Below are positions 21,222-31,225 of a stretch of DNA of 47,019 nucleotides, in pieces. The notes beneath the pieces are model-generated. The model was given only the letters and a program-made list of their open reading frames with translations, made no database searches and was not told where the DNA came from. This stretch comes from Acephala macrosclerotiorum. Lineage: Eukaryota > Ascomycota > Leotiomycetes > Helotiales > Mollisiaceae. The position numbers and the translations under genes are program-made. The first letter of the stretch is position 1. Each line of letters begins with the position of its first letter. Location: positions 1-47,019 of the forward strand of contig MU119554.1 in assembly GCA_014904845.1 (NCBI GenBank), read 5' to 3'.

Positions 21222-21598
21222 ATGTCTCCACCTAATTCCCGAAAAGGGGGTGTCATCACCATTGACCTGAACACCAACAAAACCACAGTTGAGTACGTGA
21301 ATTGATTGAAGTGGTATGGAAATGAGGCTTACCACGATGTACAGGGCTGGAGGTGAGACACTCGGGTTTAATCAAAACCCCCCTGCAGAGGAAAGGGTCC
21401 GTAGATATTCATTCGCCGGCTCATCTACCCCAGTATGTTTTTTGCTATCCCCTGAAGAATAGATGGACAACTGACTTTATCCTTTAGGCGTCGCAACAAC
21501 CAATAGGAGGCGAAAGCGCTACCGGCTCGAAGCGATCTTCCGGGGACGAACCAGCAGGAAGAGAAGAGAAACGAAGACGAGAAGGGAATAATGGATAA
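21222..21598 (+). CDS. Small hydrophilic protein of unknown function (3 exons, 89 aa)
   Basis: Exons 21222-21292, 21345-21432 and 21488-21598; introns of 52 nt (GTACGT...ACAG, phase 2) and 55 nt (GTATGT...TTTAG, phase 0). The three pieces close in frame to 270 nt including TAA. The protein starts MSPPNSRKGGVITIDLNTN, then has AGGETLGFNQNPPAEERVRR, YSFAGSSTPA, and an Arg/Glu/Ser-rich tail. Composition is uniformly hydrophilic and coding-like across all three exons, which supports the join. No domain, signal peptide or membrane segment is visible and I do not recognise the family. A further 3' exon cannot be excluded. The promoter carries STRE-like CCCCT motifs, so stress induction is possible. 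Confidence 0.65.
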
Positions 21599-22929
21599 CT
21601 CTTCCAAGTGAATAGTGGGATCTGTAATCTTGGAGGATTTGTCCGTTGACTGGACAAATACATAATTTTCAAATTTCGAATAGGATATATAGATAGGAGG
21701 ATCCAGAAGGAGAGTTTAATACCTTTATATCAATTCTATTTATCCTTTCGCTAACGCTGCACGCGAACTGGAAGATTTCATTCTTTGTGAAATCGGGTTC
21801 TTTTTCTGGGATATATGAGATGTTACAGAGCAATTGTTGGACATATTGGAGTAAGATAATATATACTTGCTTACTCCCAAAAAAGATGAAATTCCAGGCG
21901 GCATGATCCAAATGAGAACCGAGAAGATACGTACTATTCGTCTAGACCGAAATCTCGATTTATTAAGACGCGATGTCTCATGCTATCCCTCAACCAGACT
22001 CCACAGTGGTCTTCGTGGCACTCCACCGAATTTGGTGATGACGTGATGTCCATTATCTCGATTCTCCTACGTCGAAGTATACTCGTTAGGCGGTAGGGAG
22101 GTTTTAGCAATCAAGCTTGGAGGATGGTCGTAATAGAGTGTCAGAGGGAAGAGGATATGCAGTAAAGACCGCGGCGAGCAGAGTTGGGGCGATTTGACAG
22201 GGTATATGTGGTTGCGTATTTGTTTGGAGGCCATTCGGGAGGAAATTAGCCCGTCGGTAATGGTCGGTCATGTTGTCAAAATCGCGAAACATGCATATGT
22301 GAAGACCATTCTTTCGCAATGTTGATTCGTCGCTGAACGCGCCAGTGCTGCTGCATCTTGTGGCCTCACTTCACTGGACTATGGTGGAATATGCATCAAG
22401 ATGTGGTTGTCATGAGATGGCAGACTGCGAGGTTAATTTTCTCGTGTTCAACCTTGGGCTTTGCCTACCGAGATCTGGAGTAGCCCCGGTGTTCTCCGCT
22501 CTCAGAAACCCGATAATAGTTTTGCAAAGAGCTTGTGTCAGACACCAACCATTGTCAATTTGAAAGCCTCAAAGGTGTTTTTGCCAGCTACATATATCTC
22601 CCCTGAATACATCTAACTAAATGGCAACCACAGCTGTTGTAAACTGTTTATGGATGGGCTTTGATGAGGAGATCTGATAAATTGCGTGATAGGAGGGAAG
22701 ATGGAGCCTGACAGCCCGTTGATAAGATCGAACGTGAAGCTTTGGGCAAATAATATCAAAAGTGTTGTCAAAATAGACCTTTGGCAGCCTCTTTTGAGAG
22801 TTTCAACGATTTTACTTTGAGGAGACTTCTCTAAACCCCTCCTTACATCTGATATCCCACCCGTGACCCTAAGAAACTAAGTCGTTGAGATCGATAAACT
22901 TGTGGGGGTCGTGCTACACGGTCGGCAGA
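21599..22929. other. Gene-free stretch between the 89-aa gene and the HET relic
   Basis: Only short unsupported frames. The last part may include unrecognisable 3' remains of the minus-strand HET relic. Confidence 0.4.
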
Positions 22930-23475
22930 GGGTCAATCGATTTCTCCTGGTTTTTGAGTTGCTAGGCTGCTAGATGCCCTAAAAATGCAAAAAACAATGA
23001 CCCATGGATCTGTGGATTTGAAACCACAGCGGATAAAATATGACAAAATACCCGTTGAAAGTCTGGTCGATACAATTTGCTCATGAACAAACGCTGCCCG
23101 CTTTGATTCTAAATCGACGACGAAAAACCTTGTCAGCATATTTGAGAGTTTAGCTAATGAAGCCATGTCCCAAGTTGTATAAGATGGATTGCACATGAAA
23201 ATGCCTTCCGGGGATGGCATGATTTCCTGAAGAACCCAAATAAGGGAAAGCCATTCTTTGCGAGTGATTTCCCCTAGCGAAGCCCAGGCTCCGCAATCTT
23301 CGATGTCTTGCATTCAGATTCCGTTATTATCAGAGAGAGCTTCCAAACTTTGTGTATAAGAAAATGAGCCATCCTTGTAAATCCTCTTCACAAGTGCGAA
23401 TGCTCTCTTGACATTATATTCATCGCTTTGTCGGAGCCAGACAAAGGTTTTATTACGTTCTTATAGATTCAGCCC
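22930..23475 (-). pseudogene. HET-domain gene relic (middle part only)
   Basis: Reading from 23475 downward, one frame gives ERN followed by TFVWLRQSDEYNVKRAF, a TGA at 23316-23314, and then GAWASLGEITRKEWLSLIWV, LQEIMPSPEG and a late KSTDPWVIVFCIF. These match the order of blocks in heterokaryon-incompatibility (HET) domains: ERN, VFIWLG, W-x-R-x-WV-x-QE and ATDPRDKVF. Damage: the in-frame TGA, absence of the usual ~15 residues between ERN and the VWL block, loss of the whole N-terminal part (ALSYxWG, WIDxICINQ), and decay after the TDP block. No start codon. HET proteins trigger cell death on fusion of incompatible strains; this copy cannot make an intact one. Confidence 0.65.
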
Positions 23476-23620
23476 ACGAGGCTGACCTGGTGGCCTCCTT
23501 GGGGATCGGCTTCGTTTGATGTCGGTCAAGATATATCATATATCCAAATTAAATTGATACTAGAGGGAATTCGACAAGTCACACTCTCGGCAAATCCTCA
23601 GGCCCGCCAAGACCCTTTCT

Positions 23621-23957
23621 CCGCCTAGTCACGTGCGATTTAGCCAAAGGGGATCAAAATCAGCTCCGGCAGGGACTCTTGTGATTTCAGCAAGGGAGGG
23701 ATAATGGATACTATCACGATATCTTGATAGGCTCAAAGAGATGACTATGTTCCAGGCAACAGGCATTTAGAAAGTTCTACAAAATGGAAACTATAACCGA
23801 TTTGCGAAGGAGCCAGAAGAGAATCCCCTAAGCATGATCCAACTGACTCATTAGCTTGGTCAGGATTCAGGGTCAGCTCAGGTTGGAGCAACTACTCAGC
23901 TCCAAAGACGGAAGTGGACTTTGGTGATGTCTACTTTCGTCGCAGATTATAGTGGAA
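23621..23957 (+). repeat. Direct repeat, copy 1 (~340 bp)
   Basis: Diverged copy of 30881-31225 in the same orientation. Shared strings in order include AGCTCCGGCA/GGCTCCGGCA, ACGATATCTT, AGGCTCAAAGAG, CTATGTT, GCAACAGG, ATGGAAACT, CCAAAGACGGAAGT, GACTTTGGTGA and AGATTATAGTGG. I estimate roughly three quarters identity by eye. No frame is conserved between copies. Confidence 0.8.
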
Positions 23958-24206
23958 ATCGTGAAGGGACACGGGAGAATTGTGACCGTGGAGATCTTAT
24001 CTCATCTCTGCATCTCACTTGCCTCGAGATATCTGAACAGAGCACATTCACAAAGTACCATCCACCAAGGAACCAGGACAGTAACCGTAGAAGCAATATC
24101 CGGGGATATCCCACACGGAATCTAAATGTAGACATCGAAATCTAGCCCCTATCCAATTTATCCATGTTCAGATCTTCGAAAGTATCTTCACGTATTATTG
24201 CTCCGA
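23958..24206. other. Spacer between repeat copy 1 and erg28
   Basis: Upstream region of erg28; no distinct element beyond a pyrimidine-rich stretch approaching the ATG. Confidence 0.3.
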
Positions 24207-24691
24207 ATGTCTTCATACCTCCCACCACACCCTGGTCCCCTCCCAATCTTCCTACTCCCCGTGAGTCCTCATCTTCGATCTACATTCCCTACCATTGCTG
24301 ATCACCTCCCAAGAACTCTTCCCTCTGCTTCCTCAACACCGCCATCTCATTCTTCCACTTCCCCTCCGTACGTTCAGTTTACCAAGGACCCGCCGCCTCA
24401 CCCCAAGTGACACATCTTCCGGCACGTGCCTTTGGAATCTGGACCTTTGTCTCTGGCTTTGTGCGTCTCTACGCTGCCTACAACATTACCAATCACCAAG
24501 TCTACGCGCTAGCCACATTAGCCTATGTAGCGAGTTACATTCATTATACAGCTGAGACATTTCTATATAGGACGACGAACTTGGGGATGTTAGGGACGCT
24601 GTTGAGTTTCGCGATCGATGGTGGGGGATTGCTTTGGCTGTTGTCGGGTTGGAAGGATGCTGTTGGTGAGGGGCGGGCATTAGTTTCTTGA
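24207..24691 (+). CDS. erg28: Erg28-family ergosterol biosynthesis scaffold (2 exons, 143 aa)
   Basis: Exons 24207-24260 and 24314-24691; intron 53 nt (GTGAGT...CTGAT...AAG, phase 0). The ATG at 24207 gives MSSYLPPHPGPLPIFLLP, then across the junction NSSLCFLNTA, VYQGPAA, and the family core ARAFGIWTFVSGFVRLYAAYN, followed by further hydrophobic segments. Length matches Erg28 (about 140-150 aa). Erg28 tethers the ER sterol C4-demethylation enzymes Erg25, Erg26 and Erg27. Compared with typical fungal Erg28 the N-terminal VSVVSIFN segment is shorter and the C-terminal half (after VYALATLAY) is divergent, so this copy may be fast-evolving or the exon 2 acceptor may differ. It lies inside the repeat-bracketed island, an unusual place for a sterol gene. 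Convergent with the CorA-like gene. Confidence 0.82.
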
Positions 24692-25000
24692 GCTTCAAAA
24701 TAAGCGAACAGAAGAAGCTATCACGAGGTATGATTAATATACTTTATAGATAAAGGGCAAAGGAGGGGTTCTGACTGACCTAGATTCGGAATTTGGGTAC
24801 CTTCGCTAAAATGAGAATTTTCATGTGATACTGGAAAGGGAAAGCGACCAAGGATAAGTTAACCTTATACCAGCTTTATGTTAATTTCAAGCTTGATTAT
24901 TTATTACAAAACCTGAGAGTGCAACGTTTACTTTTATCGCTGAGAATTGCCTCTTTTGTGCCTTGCGCCCCAGTACGACTCTTGAAATTATGCAGACACA

Positions 25001-26959
25001 TCAAGCGAGACTGGGACTGGTCCCAGGATCTCCTGGCTGCATCCTTTCTTCTCTTTCACGCTCTATATCCTTATCCTGCCGGTCTTTCTCTAAATTGTAG
25101 CCAAAGAAGCCCAGAGCTAGAGTGAGGAAAGTCAATGGCAGCGTTACTTCCATCCATCTTTGCAGCGCTAGCCAGGAAAAAGAGGTTTCGTAAACACCAA
25201 CAGTGCCGGTCTGAAATTTAACGATATCCGTACTGAATATGGACTGCATTTTTGCATTAGTTACTTAATGCTAAAGCTAGAAAAAGGGACTAATGAACTT
25301 ACTGAAACGACTGAGCAAGGGAGATAGATCAGTGAGACGATTGTTATGATTCTCACGGCTACCGCTTCCTTTTGAGCGAGCTTTCCTAGGAAAAATGTTT
25401 CGAAACTCAACCTTTCCATTTTCCTGCTAGATTGAAATTCAAGTTGTTTGATTACCTGATTTTTTGGACTTGAATTAGCACTGTTTTTTTTGTAAAATCA
25501 GAACAGTGACATACCAGGCTTCTCTGATCTGCAGTCAGCTGGACAAGCCGATTGCATCTGGTTTCAAATCTGTGAATCTCAGACTCTCTGTTCCTCAGAC
25601 CCCGGGCGAAATCTTTCTGTTCTGAGTCCCACTTTTCTAGGTTACTGATATGGACGGAAAGTTGACTATTCTCAACCAGATTTTCATAGAAATCACGAAG
25701 CGAGGAAAGGATATTAGCGTTAGATTCGAGAGCCATACGGGCTTCATAGCTCTTCCGTTCTAAGGATTGGACGCTCCTGAGGTCCGAGAGGGTTACCTCG
25801 CGGGTTGTCGGGGGGCGATCAAAAGGTATAATCGGCGGCGCCCGTCCGGACATGAGTGGTTCCAGCTCATTTTCCATTTTCTAAAGGGCTATGAGCCTCA
25901 TTGATATGACCTGTCAGGTAGCAACTCACATCTAGTTCATTCTCTAAGGACTCAATATACTCTAGCCATCCTTGAATACACCATTTAGAATGCAGCTTGT
26001 GGATTTTCAGTGTCGATGCAAAGCACTTCAAAATACCTTCAAATTCGCCATTCTTGAGGTTGCTAGTGTGTTTAGAAATCATTTTTTTCATTTCTGGACC
26101 ACCCTTGGCACTGATCCAAAGCGCAGTCCCCTCCTTGATATCGAATTGATGGTGGAATACTGTTTGTCGAATCGTCCAGATGTTAGACTTTCCAGCTGAT
26201 CTCAAAATGTAACACATCTGATAATACTGGCCACTCCTTCCCAGAACCTCACAAACTGTAAGATCTGGTGAAGAGAGCCGAGATCTGATTTTGAAGCCAC
26301 AGAACCGCTGGCCCCGTGCTTCCGCCTGGGTTTCAAACACGGAAATGAAGTCAACGAAGCCAGACATGACTTGGTGGTGGGTAAAAGCTCTGGCGAGCAT
26401 TCTATGAGAGATTCGTAGACGATTGCGTGAGCTGGGGGCATGAAGGAAGCTGTCCAGTTAGAGATCTCAATATCAAGTACTTTCATACCTACTGGGGGTT
26501 TCTTTACTTACATGAATCTGCATATTGGGTCTTTCTTGATGACTCGCGCAACTGCAGTTGCTGGTTGTGCTTGCCCGACTTGTTGCACATGGGATACTTG
26601 CTGTGTAGTAACGGAAGGTGGTATCGGGTTCGGAGGCTGCTCGATCGGTTTTACTCCGAAATCGAGATAAGCCTGGAGATTCGAATCGCTCTTGATCTCT
26701 GTTTCATCAGGATCTACTAGTTCTGCTATAAATCGGAGCATTAGTTTGGTACCGCTGAGGAAGGATGGTGCGCACAGTTTGTTGAACGGTGTAGATCTAG
26801 AAAATTTACGAGAGCTCTAGTCTCGTCTAGTAATATTGATCGAGCCAATCGATCACCACAGGATCTTAATTCGTCTGTTGGGTCCGTCTCAAACACCAGG
26901 TTGGTTGGATATTGATCAAACTTCTCAAACGAGTTGAGGAGCTTTGGTGGGACCGCCAT
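25001..26959 (-). CDS. Fungal CorA-like membrane protein (6 exons, 559 aa)
   Basis: Exons 26959-26776, 26725-26512, 26449-25930, 25880-25515, 25455-25303 and 25243-25001; introns 50, 62, 49, 59 and 59 nt, total 1680 nt in frame. Start MAVPPKLLNSFEKFDQYPTN matches the usual opening of this family. Exon 2 to 3 gives DPICRF-IFLHAPSSRNRL, then RAFTHHQVMSGFVDF, LGRSGQYYQMCYILRS and WTIRQTVFHHQFD. A long helical region (306-458) with probable coiled coil precedes two membrane segments, about 459-479 and 510-530, joined by SSIFSTDIVKFQ. This is the architecture of CorA/Alr-type channels, but the canonical GMN signature is absent, as is common in the fungal CorA-like group, so divalent-cation transport is not assured. 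Exon 4 to 5 was set by choosing the intron with a normal length and branch point; reading through would add an odd Cys-containing insert. Confidence 0.85.
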
Positions 26960-27392
26960 TCCGGCTGCATGAACTCTAGGATTCGGCGTCAGAGTAGAAA
27001 AAGGCAAGCTAAGTACAGAAGCCTTCTCTGATGCCTTGTACTGGTGGGTCTGAAAAGCTTTTTTCTTATAGAGAAAACGTAACTTCGATGGTGAAGTGGG
27101 AATCTCATGGAGACGTGGCAAGGGCGGGCAGAAGTCAGCCGCACACAGCCCGAGGGGGCTTGGAAAAGTGCGTCCTTTCGGGCGGACTGCAGCCTCATGC
27201 TTGGATTTCACAATGCAGCGAACCACAAATTGACACCTTATCGTGTGCAATATGCGGATTGCCCTGTTGAGATTTCGATTAGGTAACGGCGCGTAGAGAG
27301 AATTGTTGATAAGCTTCACGTATTTCTAGCATTCACTGTCAACTACTGCACTGGATACATGAAGCAAAGTCTAGCTTTCTTATATGTACCTA
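26960..27392. other. Upstream region of the CorA-like gene
   Basis: The minus frame upstream of the Met at 26959 stays open to 27319, but the added residues look unlike the family and contain no better start; I treat it as leader and promoter. Confidence 0.4.
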
Positions 27393-28623
27393 TTATTCCT
27401 TGTAATGATCTTTGTAACTAGAGGAAAGGCGTGCTGTGATGAGAATTACTGACCTTCCGATTTGGTCGGAAAACACCAGATGCTCGTTGTGGCGTACTTG
27501 AATAAGAAAATCATTCGGTGATTTGTCCGATAAAGAGCGGCAAGTTCTAAGGTTAGTTTCTGGTAGGGTCTTTGTAATGAGAGGGTGGGCACGAATAAAT
27601 TTTAAGCCAAAAGTCCATCTTGTGTGAAGTTTCGCGGCCTTATTCAAACGGAAGGGGAAAAAATCTTGAATCTTCACCTGCGCTAAAATATACATAAGAG
27701 CCCCTGACCTGAATTTGATGTCGAGAATGATGGTTTCTATCACATCCCACGACTCCATCGAACCCCGCCCCCGCATAATACTTTCGTATCATGAACCTTC
27801 CCGTAGCTCAAGAATCTCATCCATGTGCTGCTGCGCGTAGGTTAGCATTTATCGTAAAGATTGGGCATTCATGTACACTGGATAATTTGATAGGAACTTC
27901 AAAATAGAAATTGTCATCCTGAAGCTAATCCAACCAAAAATATTAGTCATTCAGCAGGCTGGGAATGGGCCTCGAGGGACACTGACCCGTATATGAAAGT
28001 CCTTATATCGAGGAAATTTCGTCTTAAGGTACTCTCTGAGCTTGTCCTCGCTCAGTCTGTACGCTGGTACTCTTTCCCGAATAATCTCCCCCCGTTTGCT
28101 GAACCACGACGTGTTTTTTCTCGTAGGCCCGCCGAATCCGCTGACTCTCCTCAAAATATTCATCATACGCACGCAGAGACAGTACCCAGCAGTTACAGCT
28201 ATGTTGAGGGCAGGTATTTGGTAGAGTTTGGTGGAAAGCCGTGGGTTGATGAAGGAAAGAGAGCTCGAGTGTGCCTGACGAAATTTTGGTGAGACTCAGC
28301 CACAGTCGGGAGCCCCGTGCTGTCAAACAGCCACACGAACAGCCTATAAAATTCACCGCCACGTCACTACGAAACACGGCGAATGTGTATCTCTTCTTTC
28401 TGCTTGCCACAATTTCGCGTATCACGGACTCACCAAATGTTTGCCAATGGTAGCGAATATAATGAGTCACAACAGTAAAGAAAACATCCAAGCCACTTCC
28501 CTTCGGCTGTGTTGATTCTTCCACGTCACCAAAACGATATTTTGACTCGAAGCTTACCGCCGGTCCCGTATGTTTCTCGAACAGCAACACAACAATTATG
28601 GAGACACCGTTCCAGATATTCAA
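27393..28623 (-). pseudogene. Decayed gene of unknown family with frameshift and in-frame stop
   Basis: Three coding-like blocks run on the minus strand. Block 1 (28623 to about 28090) has VVTHYIRYHWQTFGESVIREI, NFIGCSCG, AFHQTLPNTC and EESQRIRRAYEKK. The frame then shifts by one at a run of six G (plus-strand C at 28088-28093) into block 2, GEIIRERVPAYRLSEDKLREYL and RYKDFHIR. A phase-0 intron from about 27987 (GTCAGT...CTAAT...TTAG) leads to LQDDNFYFEVPIKL, then via a likely CTAAC/CAG intron to HMDEILELREGS and a TGA at 27791-27789. The same frame continues as block 3 from an ATG at 27776: SMESWDVIETI, FPFRLNKAAKLHTRW and NDFLIQVRH. There is no ATG in block 1. I do not recognise the family. 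A sequencing error in the G run and two separate genes are alternatives. Confidence 0.5.
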
Positions 28624-30409
28624 CGAGCAAATTCAGAAGAACTCTGCTTACTCAGTGTCTGGTAGGAGTTTCGTTCTTACGAAGCGGTTGGAGTTAAGGC
28701 TGAACAGCATTATTGACGCCTTGGAACCCCTGACTACGTTGGAGATACTTTTCGACACTGTAGTTGTCAATGAGGCATCGGGAAACGGAATCACACCACC
28801 GTGGCAGTCTGGCTCGGCTCTGATCTTCTGCATTCTCATACAGCTTGGTATTGGAAATCGCCTCCAGGAGTTTGTAACCAAGGGAATCTCCGACAAATCG
28901 CTCCCCATTCAAGAACAGGATCTTCGCGCTCTTGCCAAGGACCTGGGCCATGTGGGCGAAAGATTTGCAAGCAAATTTTTTGAGATGCAATGGCAATATC
29001 TGCCAGCTACTTTCGACCTTGACGGAGTTTATGAGTGGTCTCAAGAAAGGGTCATCCCAATTTGTTATCAGAACTCGATCGCGGAGGGGCGGACAGCCAA
29101 GGTTTATGAGGTTGCTATCCCGGAAGACTTCATAGGTCCGAATCTTGCACACGCCTTTCCGCACTGTCGACGATATCTAGATTCAGATTTAAATATTAAT
29201 CCTGGCTGGGTAAGTCAGATCCTGACAAACTTCACTTTCATGAGTGCAGAAATTAATTTTCCAACACAAGTACTATCGATTTGCGTTGAAGACGTTCGAT
29301 AAGTGGAATACCAAGCTAGGGGAGAGAGAGATGGCAATTTTTCGGAAAATAGAGAACCATGAAGGATTCGTCTGTCCCCTGGCCGCCTTCAGAAGTCACC
29401 AGATCCAGTCTTCCAAAACTATAAAAAATTCGGACAAGTCAACAAATTATTTCAACATCCTCTTTGAATTATGTGAAATGGACTTGAGCTCTTATTTTGC
29501 AACCAAGAATCCGCCTGTCACACCCCGTGATATTGAGCGATTTTGGACGAATATTAGCAGGGTAGTGGAGGCGCTGAGTCGACTTCATGGAGCTACTGTT
29601 ATTGAGAATAGAAGTTCGACCAAGTATATCGGGTATGTTCAAGTAACTTGCCATTCTTCCCATGTCTTGTGGCTAAGAAAATACTGCTTTAGATATCACC
29701 ACGATATTAAACCGTCAAATATTTTACTGTGCGGAGAGAATTTCAAACTTTCTGATTTTGGATTTGCGTCTTTTAGAGCCACCGATGGTTTAAAAGTCTC
29801 TCCTCCAACTTGTTACGGCACGGTATCTTACGGTAGATAGCTTTTCCAGTGCCGACTGGCGCCTTAATAAATTTATCTGACTCGACTATAGGTCCACCAA
29901 CACCTAACATATACACAACCGTTGACAGATCACTCGAAGGGTTTCAAAAATTTGATCTCTGGTCCTTAGGCTGCGTTCTTTCAGAAGCAGCGACCTGGGT
30001 AATTCTAGGTTGTTCAGGCATCAAGACCTTCAACACTTTGAGGCGTCAGACTCTTGATAAAATCTGCACTAGTCATGAGAAGAAAGAGCCAAAGTTGTTG
30101 AGAGATACAAATTTCAATATTCCTCGTCGAGGGGACTATTTCCATGACGGAACTGATGTCCTGGCGGCTGTAACATTGTGGCACAAGTTTCTTCGGAATG
30201 CCGTACACAGATCCGATACAATTACATGTAAGTTGCTAGATATCATTGATCAGGGTTTGCTGGTTAGCAACATAAAGAAGAGGCTCGATGCAAATACTCT
30301 ATACGTTCGGATAAAGGACATTATTGACGAAGGCGCGAAAGAGGCTCGCCTCCTGCCTGGTTTTGATGTAGAAATAGAGGATTCCCTAAAAGAGTGGAAG
30401 AAGGATTAA
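28598..30409 (+). CDS. Fungal protein kinase-like protein with N-terminal helical domain (4 exons, 550 aa)
   Basis: Exons 28598-29209, 29250-29632, 29693-29832 and 29892-30409; introns 40, 60, 59 nt; total 1653 nt in frame. Residues 1-150 form an N-terminal region (ALIFCILIQLGIGNRLQEF, KSLPIQEQDLRALAKDL) seen in a large group of filamentous-fungal kinases, followed by VIPICYQN. Kinase features: glycine loop variant EGRTAKVYEVAI (163-174), VAIK lysine K218 in FALKTF, catalytic loop YHHDIKPSN (D336, N341), DFG at 353-355 in SDFGFA, an APE-region variant GTVSYGPPT, and FDLWSLGC. All catalytic residues are present, so activity is plausible. A 35-residue insert separates the glycine loop from the VAIK strand. 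The second intron lacks stops, so retention would insert 20 residues just before the HxD loop. Its 5' end overlaps the decayed minus-strand gene. Confidence 0.87.
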
Positions 30410-30418
30410 GATGAGAAT

Positions 30419-30757
30419 CTAGAAGAATAGGAGAAAGCGAAATTCCTCCTTATACTCAGCGCAATCCACGGAGAAAGTGTGCCTCTCCAACCTAGGTCTT
30501 CGTTTGATCACCGCTCTCGCTTCATCAGCAAAAGTTGACTGCTTAAATGGTCTTACATACCACTCCTGACTATGATTAGGCTTCTTGATAATATCTATTT
30601 GTTCTTTTGTAAGCGGCACTTTCGACTACCTACTCGCCTCCCACAAAACCGTCTGTCTGTCCCTGTGCTCCCGCCACGCTTTTGCATCAGCCTTTGGAAT
30701 CATGCTATTAATTCCATGAACCTAGTCAAAGAACCCCAATGTCCCAAAATTCACCAT
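30419..30757 (-). pseudogene. Unknown 112-codon frame broken by two TAG codons
   Basis: From ATG at 30757 one frame reads MVNFGTLGFFD, TAG (30724-30722), VHGINSMIPKADAKAWREHR, DRQTVLWEASR, TAG (30628-30626), SKVPLTKEQIDIIKKP, NHSQEWYVRPFKQ and so on to TAA. The composition is coding-like across both stops and no intron of workable size removes them. I do not recognise the family. It could be a small decayed gene or chance. It ends 10 nt from the stop of the convergent kinase gene. Confidence 0.4.
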
Positions 30758-30880
30758 CGTCTTAGGATTAAATGCCTTTTAATAGTTGACCCAGCGCAGC
30801 TGGGGCAATTTCTATTATTTGTCATGTGACTTTATCTCACGTGACGGTAGTCTTCGGGATATACCTTAAACGAGGCCTCT

Positions 30881-31225
30881 TCGAGTCACGAATATTCGGC
30901 TAAAAGGGGACCCAACTCGGCTCCGGCAAGAACCCTTGATAAGTGTGACATGGGAGCGAGAACGGCCACCGTTACGATATCTTAATAGGCTCAAAGAGGT
31001 GGCTATGTTACGGGCAACAGGATTTGCAAAATTCTATATATAAACAATATGGAAACTGTAAACGATTTTCGAGGGAGCTAGAAGGGGATCCCTCTGAGTA
31101 TGATCCAGCTGACTCACTAGCGTGCTCAGGACTCAGTCGGTTCACGTTAGAGCAGCGACTGCTCAAGCCCAAAGACGGAAGTAGACTTTGGTGAGCTCTA
31201 TTGTCGTCTGAGATTATAGTGGTAA
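30881..31225 (+). repeat. Direct repeat, copy 2 (~345 bp)
   Basis: Diverged copy of 23621-23957 in the same orientation, about 7.3 kb downstream. It has an extra ATATATAA stretch near 31035 compared with copy 1. Nature unknown: neither copy shows clear LTR termini, inverted ends or a conserved frame. Old segmental duplication or remnants of one element family are both possible. Confidence 0.8.

Noticed and set aside
25456..25514. Read-through of this 59-nt segment as coding in the CorA-like gene
   Set aside because: It is open, but splicing it out gives a normal intron and a family-like helix leading into the first membrane segment; reading it would force a 32-nt next intron.
26960..27319. 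N-terminal extension of the CorA-like protein to 27319
   Set aside because: The family opening begins at the Met at 26959; upstream residues resemble no relative and there is no better ATG context.
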